A stretch of DNA of 64,000 nucleotides from Smallanthus sonchifolius. Lineage: Eukaryota; Streptophyta; Magnoliopsida; Asterales; Asteraceae. The notes under the pieces were generated by a model. That model was not told the origin of the DNA, searched no databases, and was given only the letters and a program-made list of their open reading frames with translations. Positions 57,276-64,000 of this stretch are shown here, in pieces (within the stretch, counting starts at the first letter, position 1; each line of letters starts with the position of its first letter). A program made the position numbers and the translations under genes. The DNA lies in the NCBI GenBank assembly GCA_023525975.1, contig CM042042.1:875501-939500 (forward strand), in the 5' to 3' direction.

Positions 57276-59377
57276 ACCAACAAATCAGGAGCAATCACCA
57301 GCAAGGTAAGAATGCTCATCCCAACTTGCTGCACGAGTTTCTCTCTAACTCATAGACTGCATCACAAGTTAGATAGTATTACCAACGAGTTAGAACAGCT
57401 ATATAAAGCAAAATCTGATTTAGGTTTGATTGTGAAAGATGAAAGGCCTAAAAATACTAGTAGGAGAAACAAAACCTCTTTGCTAGAACCTACTGTTATT
57501 GGACGAGAAGCTGAGAAAGAGAAATTGCTCAACAAGTTGTTGCGGGATGAACCATCTAAGGAAAACTTTAGCATTATACCCATAGTTGGTATGGGCGGGG
57601 TTGGTAAGACCACTTTAGCTAGACTTTTGTATAATGATACACGGGTGAAGGATGAGTTTGAACTCCATGCATGGGCTTGTGTGTCTGATGATTTCGATAT
57701 CTTTAAGATAAGCAAAACTATATTTCAAGCTGTGTTTGGGGAAAACAAAAAATTTGAAGATTTAAATCAGCGTCAAGTGGCTCTTAAAGTTAAACTTAAG
57801 GATAAACGGTTTCTACTAGTACTTGATAATGTGTGGAATCAAAATTTTGATGATTGGGAAAAACTAGTGCGTACATTTCATTCGGGGGCTCCTAGAAGTA
57901 AGATAATCATGACAACCCGCAAGGACCAATTGCTCAAAAAGCTAGGTTTTGATCATTTGGATCCTCTCAAGAGTGTCGCATGAAGATGCTTTGTCTTTAC
58001 TTGCTTTACATGCATTGGGTGTAAATAACTTTGATTCAGATCCAATACTTAGACCACTAGGTGAAGGTATTGTGAAGAAGTGTGGTTTTTTGCCTTTGGC
58101 TATAAAGGCAATTGGAAGACTATTGAGGACAAAAACAGATGGAGAAGATTGGGACGAAGTGTTGAATAGTGAGATATGGGATTTGAAAAATTCTGATGAG
58201 ATTGTTCCAGCCCTTAGGTTAAGCTACCATGATCTTCCTACCGATCTCAAGCAGTTGTTTGCGTATTGTTCTTTGTTCCCTAAGGACTTTATGTTTGACA
58301 AGGATAATCTGGTTTTGTTATGGATGGCAGAAGGGTATTTGAAACAGTCAAATGCAAACAAGTAATTAGAACACTAGGGTCATGAATACTTTGAGAAATT
58401 GTTATCAAGGTCTTTATGCACCTAATGACGGGCCTTTGTTTGTGATGCATGACATGATTAATGACTTGGCCACATTTGTTTCTAGAGATTATCTTTTACG
58501 GTTTGACAAGAAGATGGAGATGGCAGACGAAACTTTAGCAAAGTACCGACATATGTCATTTATTCGTGAGGAATATGTAGGTTATCAGAAGTTTGAGGCC
58601 TTCAAGAGAGCTAAAAGTTTGAGAACATTCTCAACTGTATATGCCGGGGTGGATCAAAGTTGGAAGCGTTTTTACTTATCTAATAAGATTTTGGTTGACG
58701 TGCTTCATGAGTTGCCACTATTAAGGGTTCTTTGTTTGAGTCGCTTTGAGATAAGCGAGGTACCATATTTTATTGGTAGTTTGAAGCACTTGAGGTATCT
58801 TAATTTATCTCAAACTAAAATCAAAGAGTTACCGGATAATGTGGTAATCTTTATAATTTACAGACATTAATCATTTTTGGGTGTGAGAGCTTGACTAAGT
58901 TGCCTAAAAGCTTCTTAAAGCTCAAAAAGTTACGATTACCGCTTTTGAAGAAGCTTCCCTTGGGGATTGATGAGTTGAGCAGCTTACAGACTCTCACAAA
59001 GATCATTGTTGTAGGAGGTGGTGGCTTTGCAATAAAGAGTCTAAGAATGCTTAATAAGTTAGAGTTGAATGGGACGATTATTCTCAACAAGAAACACTTG
59101 AAAAAGATGTTCTTAGTGAGTTGAAGCCTGAAGCTGATAGGTGAAAGAGCTTGAAATTGTGTCATATGGGGGAACAAAGTTTGCAACTTGGGTAGGGGAT
59201 CCCTCTTTTCAACAATTGGTTCATGTGTCAATACGTGGCTGTAGAAAATGTACGAGTTGTTTATTCAAGGCATGGATGAGATAAAAGTTGTAGGTCTGGA
59301 GTTTACCGGCACTACTACTGTTGTTGCCTTTCCTTAACTTGAAATTCTAGGGTATGAAGATATGCGGGGGTGGGGAG

Positions 59378-60261
59378 TAGGGCTGTGCATGGTGCGGTTA
59401 TGGCCATTTCGAAAACCCAAACCGAAAGCTCAGTTACGGAAAAATCCCTACCTATCGGTTATGAATGGTTTGGTTAACCACAATAGTGGATCGGTTATGG
59501 TTAATTAACCAATGTATTCAGCTTGGCTTTTATATCAAAGTTTAAATTACCAAATCAAAAGCAAAACTACAAGCCATGAGACATTACAGGCCTTATCAAC
59601 TTTGGCTTTATGTCATCGACTGATTTTGCTTTAGGCAACTCCCTGCTCCTTAATTATAAGGGGGGAAGGAAAGCTCACAAGCTTTAGTGGGTCGATGTGG
59701 GATAACCTCCAATAGCCAAATAAATATCCAACTTATCAAATACTATTTATAAATAGAAGGACTATGCTTGGTGGGTCGATGTGGGAACAAAATGAGAAGC
59801 TTCAACAGATTTACTAATATCTTCAGTAGAAGACTTCAAAGTTTAAATTATACAAGTGTAAAGGTTCAGTAGACTACGAAGAAATTCAACAATTACAAAA
59901 TATGAAAATATAGGCTCTATTCTTTTTGGCTTCATGTTTTAGGGGACCATACTGCATTATTGTCTTATCTTTGAAGGGCCACAAAAGTTTTATTTTCATT
60001 AGACCTATTGTTAATCTTGGATAAAACTAGTTTTTCATAATATATAAAACTAGTTTTTCATAATATATATATATATATATATATACACTACGCAAATGTT
60101 TCAAGTTCGGTTCGGTTTCGGTTAAATCGGTTAATCAAAGCTTCATAACCGTAGCCATAACCGATTGGTCGGTTAACCAAAACTTCGTAACCATAACCAT
60201 CGGTTAAAATCGGTTCGGTTAAGTCGGTTATCAGTTATGGCGGTTAATTTGCTCACCCCTA
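59378..60261. mobile_element. 884-bp non-autonomous hAT element in the LRR region
   Basis: Exact 8-bp duplication GTGGGGAG at 59370-59377 and 60262-60269. The ends read TAGGGCTGTGCA and, inverted, TAGGGGTGAGCA. Both ends carry CGGTTATGG/AACCGAT words. The coding text resumes on the far side (WGVWSTNSEALDVVFPCL), showing the insertion interrupted one LRR exon. Confidence 0.9.
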
Positions 60262-61172
60262 GTGGGGAGTATGGTCAACTAATAGCGAGGCTTTAGATGT
60301 GGTGTTTCCATGCCTTCGAAAGCTTCAAATAAAAAGTTGTCCCAATTTGATTGATGTCTCCCTTAAAGCAATGCCTTCACTAAAGGTTCTAGAAATATGT
60401 GAATGTGGTGATAGTTTGTTGAGAATTCCCGTTCATGTAGCTTCATTAGTGGCTGAGTTAGAAATAAGATCTATTTCAGGGCTTACAGAAGAGACGTGGA
60501 GAGGTGTATTAGAGTATCTAAGGGCAGTTGAAATTAAGTATATGGAAATGTAATGAAATAAGATACTTGTGGGAATCAGAAGAAGAGGCAAGTAAGGTTC
60601 TTGTGAATTTAAAGGATTGTGTGTATTTGAATGTAATAATCTAGTGAGTTTAGGAGAGAAAGAGGAGGAAGATAATTTAGGGAGCAACCTCCTATCATCT
60701 CTTAAGCTGTTGGTGGTATGGGATTGTGAAAACATAGAGTGTTGTTGTTGTCCAAACAGCAATAACATTGAGAGATTGATTATCAAAGACTGTAGTAGAT
60801 CTATTACACATGTCTCCTTCCCAAAAACAGAAGGAGGCCAGAAACTCAAGTCACTTGATATTGATGATTGTCAGAAACTACAGGAAAAGATCAACAACAT
60901 AGAGTGTTGTTCCTTCATCTCTTACAACACTTCGAATACACGGATTTGATAAACTAGAATCACTTTCAATGGGACTCCAGCACCTCAAATCCCTTTAACA
61001 TCTCCTCATTATCAAATGTCCAAATATGATACATCTACCAGAGACGTTGTTACCTTCACTTTTGAGATTGAGAATATATGAATGTCGAGAACTAAGTAGA
61101 AGGTGTAATGGAAGAGGCTCCCACTACTGGCTCCTCATCTCTCACATCCCGTGCATCAGCACAGTAGACTAG

Positions 61173-62224
61173 AAAAGGTATTTGTTTGTATTAAATGCCC
61201 TTTTGACTTTTCGATTTATATGCATTAATTAAATACATCATTTTGCTTACCATTAAACAACTAATTTTACATTTTATACAAGTTAATTATTTAGAAAAAA
61301 AAATGTGATTTATCATATACCCTTAAGGTCTTTATTCATCTCCTTTTGAAATAAATTACCTTTAAAATTATGCAAATATGAGATTTATCTTTCTATTAAT
61401 TACTTCCTTTTTTTCTTTCTAGATGGTGATTGAACTGAACGAAGAAAGAGAGTTTGTTGTTTAAAGCAAGAAGCAGATTATGTTGGAACTTGTTAATACT
61501 CGTTAATCTTTAATTATGTTATAGCAATAGATGATTAGATATGGAAGTATTTGATAATACTTACCAATTCCATGATTAACTTGGAATTTATGACAAATTT
61601 AAACCTGTTATTATCCAATAGTCATTATGAATTTCAAGATGTATAATCAACTTTGGACTCAAACCATGGTATGTTTGACCAAAAAAGTCAATCCTAGCTT
61701 TCACAGTAAACCTTGGTATTTAGTGTTATCAAATATTGAGTGATCTCTTTTATCAATAGCAGTGAGGTGTGCAGCAGAACAGAATGCAACTTCAGAAAGT
61801 GAGATTATTCTGAATTTGCCATTTAAAACAAAAGGTGATCTAATGACCAAGACATTTGGAAGGTCAAATGGTGTCGATTAGTAAATCCACTTGTGTTTGA
61901 TTGCACATACACGACTGCAAAACAAAGCATAAGTTGTTTTGATATGAAAATAATAGTTAGAGGACTAAAAGTGTAATTCTTGAAAGTTGTATTAGTTTAG
62001 CTTGTTATGTCTTTTTGTATTGTTGAGGGACTTGTTTTGTAAAATGGCCAACTAACTTCTGTTAGGTAGGTCATGAAGTGAACTTAACGGCCATTTCTAG
62101 TTGTAATGAGATTACGCAATTGATGAGAAATTCTTTTCTCTGTCCAGATCTTTCCTTCTTTTGCTATCATGTTTTTAGAACATAATTGGAATTGAATATA
62201 GAGAAATAGTAACATATTAGAACA
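61173..62224. other. 3' flank of the NLR pseudogene, no gene seen
   Basis: A splice-acceptor-like TTTCTAG before 61424 may open a 3' UTR exon. No other coding or RNA feature supported. Confidence 0.4.
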
Positions 62225-62341
62225 CTAGGTTAAAATCTCGTGTATTACATGGGTTGAATAAATAAAATGTTATATACTTAATTAGTAATAAAAAAATTAT
62301 ATTTTTAAAAACCCGTGCAATACACGGGTTGAATATACTAG
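62225..62341. mobile_element. Two Helitron-type 3' ends in opposite orientation
   Basis: Minus-strand end: CTAG at 62228-62225 with an imperfect hairpin at 62255-62235. Plus-strand end: hairpin with arms AACCCGTG/CACGGGTT (62310-62330), then CTAG (62338-62341) and T. The two point outwards and lie 117 bp apart. Confidence 0.5.
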
Positions 62342-63345
62342 TGTATTACATCGGTTGATTAAAATATAATGTAATTTGTTAACACACACTAGTCAAAATA
62401 TGTCTTTAAAAAATGTAATTTGTTGTGACAGTTATAAGCTCCGTTAATTCATATTAAATTCATTTTATTGATGATACAATAATTATTTATAATATAATAA
62501 TAAGTATCTGTAATTAGATTTATACTAAACATCTAAAAATAAATTCTTTTGATATCATTATTTAATAGGAGAGAGAGACGGAAAAATAATGATAAAAATG
62601 AACCACAAACTGACCCGTGTCCATAGGATTTTTATTTGTTAATACAAAGATTATTATTTAATATCATTATTTAATAAAAGAGAAGAAACGAAATAATTAA
62701 TAATTAATAGGAGAGAGGCGGGAAAATAAGCATGAAGAGTAACCAGAGAGTGACACGTGACACAAAAGATTTTTATTTATTATGTTAGTAAGATATGTGT
62801 AAGAAGCGAATTGGTTACGACGGTTGACACGAATATGTAATAAATCTTTACTTAACAAACCGGTTTTTTTTACAGGTTTGTGGAGGTGAAGCATTAAAAT
62901 CGTTTTCATAACGTTTCTAGAAACCATATCACCTTTGTTTACTCGTGGTACACTAGAAGAGCTAGAACAAAGAATCTCAAGGCTCCAACAACTTAAAGAA
63001 GCCGAATCTGAACTAAAAAGGACAAGAAAAGGGAAACAACTTAAGAACATATTAACAATTAAAATGTTATAGGAACCAAGTTTTTTTGTGCATCAATATG
63101 CCTAACCTTGTATAATTCATGTTTTTGTTGCATCTCATCATTGTTTTTGTAACATTTTAGATTACAATCATAAAGTTTCTGATGTTCATTTAATAGTTTT
63201 ATCCTTGAAGATGTAAATGTAGACATCTTGAGAAGAAAAATATTGAGATTGATATTCAACCCTGTTTATTAAACAAAAGAATGATAAATAAAAAAATAGT
63301 TAACTCTGTATATTTATTGATTAATTTGAAGTTACTAACATCAAG

Positions 63346-63385
63346 GTTGAGATGGCCGAGTTGGTCTAAGGCGCCAGATTAAGGT

Positions 63386-63418
<33 letters not shown>

Positions 63419-63426
63419 TCTCAACA
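63346..63426 (+). tRNA. tRNA-Leu(AAG): tRNA-Leu (anticodon AAG)
   Basis: A full cloverleaf can be read: acceptor arms GTTGAGA and TCTCAAC with discriminator A, A box TGGCCGAGTTGG, anticodon stem CCAGA/TCTGG with loop TTAAGGT (anticodon AAG), a long variable arm as in leucine tRNAs, and the T arm with GGGTTCAAATCCC. No intron and no encoded CCA, as usual for a plant nuclear tRNA. A CAA motif sits just upstream (63342-63344), where plant Pol III genes often start. Confidence 0.96.
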
Positions 63427-63430
63427 TATA

Positions 63431-63435
63431 TTTTT
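63431..63435 (+). terminator. Pol III terminator of tRNA-Leu
   Basis: TTTTT begins five bases past the tRNA end; a second run (TTTTTT) follows as backup. Confidence 0.8.
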
Positions 63436-64000
63436 CTTTTTTGTTCATTTTACAAAAGACCACCTTTTAGAACTTAATAATGACATATTAGTCCCTAAAC
63501 TAGTAATTGTATCAAATTTTATATAAAAATGTTGTAACTTTTTTATTTAATAAGATATAAAGTAAATTAACTAGCATTAAAGAAAATAGTAAGTTTGGTC
63601 AAATATTATATTCAATTATGAGGGTATAACGAGCTTATCAATCACCTTTATCGTCATTTAAACTGGAAAAGATGTTCTGATTATCATTTCACCCATGATG
63701 TTTTGAAATAATTGTCCAAATGTGAGTCGAATATGTAAAATGAACCGATGTGTGTTATAGATTTCATCAAGAACATGTTTCGTAAGCAAAACTTATAGAA
63801 CTTTCGGTTTGCATGCTAGTCATTCAAGACACTAAATCATGGGATTTGGTTAGATGTTTGTTTATGTGAAAAAAAATAAATTTAATAGCCAGATTTACAT
63901 TTGATATTGATAATAAAGAAAGACGATTACAACAAAGTGGCAGGTAAACGGGCAACAAATTGCGTCGCAATCCCCTGTGAAAATTGAAAATAAAAATAAA
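63436..64000. other. Intergenic, no gene seen
   Basis: AT-rich sequence to the window edge without a supportable feature. Confidence 0.5.

Larger units (their letters stand above)
56938..61172 (+). pseudogene. CC-NBS-LRR disease-resistance pseudogene
   Basis: The parts are in order: Rx-type coiled coil (MAFAETIAPALLNVIFEKL), NB-ARC with P-loop GMGGVGKTTLARLL, RNBS-A WACVSDDFDIFKISK, kinase-2 LLVLDNVW, RNBS-B SKIIMTTR, a GLPLA-like GFLPLA, RNBS-D FAYCSLFPKDF, MHD motif VMHDMINDLA, then leucine-rich repeats to a C-terminus ending at 61170-61172. Lesions: TAA at 57130, a 56-bp frame-breaking duplication, a frameshift near 57975, TAA and TAG at 58363 and 58375, shifts in the LRR, and an 884-bp insertion in the LRR. 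Kinase-2 has Asn in place of its second Asp, and the GLPLA box is altered. Intact relatives are intracellular immune receptors; this copy cannot be one. Confidence 0.9.

Overview
This is plant nuclear DNA, almost certainly from a eudicot. Its genes have many short GT-AG introns, it carries a chloroplast-targeted gene, a plant GSK3/shaggy-like kinase, a CC-NBS-LRR relic and a nuclear tRNA-Leu, and most of the rest is plant transposable elements. The repeat styles remind me of Asteraceae, but that is recall, not something proved here.

Only three protein-coding loci look functional. (1) At the left edge, on the minus strand, are the first four coding exons of chloroplast FtsY (SRP receptor); the rest lies outside the window. 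(2) At 20432-20989 (+) is an intronless C2-domain protein of the BAP/SRC2 type whose last codons seem to come from a MITE. (3) At 24096-27452 (-) is a complete 13-exon shaggy-like kinase of 468 residues, close to Arabidopsis ASKtheta/AtSK32. A tRNA-Leu(AAG) with a Pol III terminator is at 63346-63426. A possible first exon of an unknown gene is at 54287-54421 (-).

Broken genes: a CC-NBS-LRR resistance gene (56938-61172) with stops, frameshifts, a 56-bp tandem duplication and an 884-bp hAT-type insertion; an exon-1 relic of an HMA5-type copper ATPase (38138-38393); a possible phloem-protein-2 fragment (46589-46843); and a Mutator transposase relic (30120-30890).

Mobile DNA dominates. 3766-19796 is a 16-kb Ty3/Tekay-like retrotransposon with 3.2-kb LTRs and an AGAGA duplication. 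Its LTRs are nearly identical but its interior is badly decayed. Nested in it is a 4.3-kb solo LTR in reverse orientation (10533-14854, duplication GTTAC), which itself holds a 1.2-kb non-autonomous hAT element (11936-13117, duplication TTTATAAG). 47988-52605 is a Ty1/copia element with 136-bp LTRs ending TG...CT. There are further copia and Ty3 fragments, Helitron-type 3' ends, and MITEs. Between 33.4 and 45.3 kb is a cluster of fold-back elements that all begin GGG and abut (TA)n tracts, with internal minisatellites.

The genes do not form a pathway; this is normal gene-poor plant chromatin. I found no wholly new molecular system. The most unusual items are the decayed-but-recently-moved Tekay element, the (TA)n-associated fold-back cluster, the TG...CT copia element, the GC-AG intron in cpFtsY and the MITE-derived C-terminus of the C2 protein.
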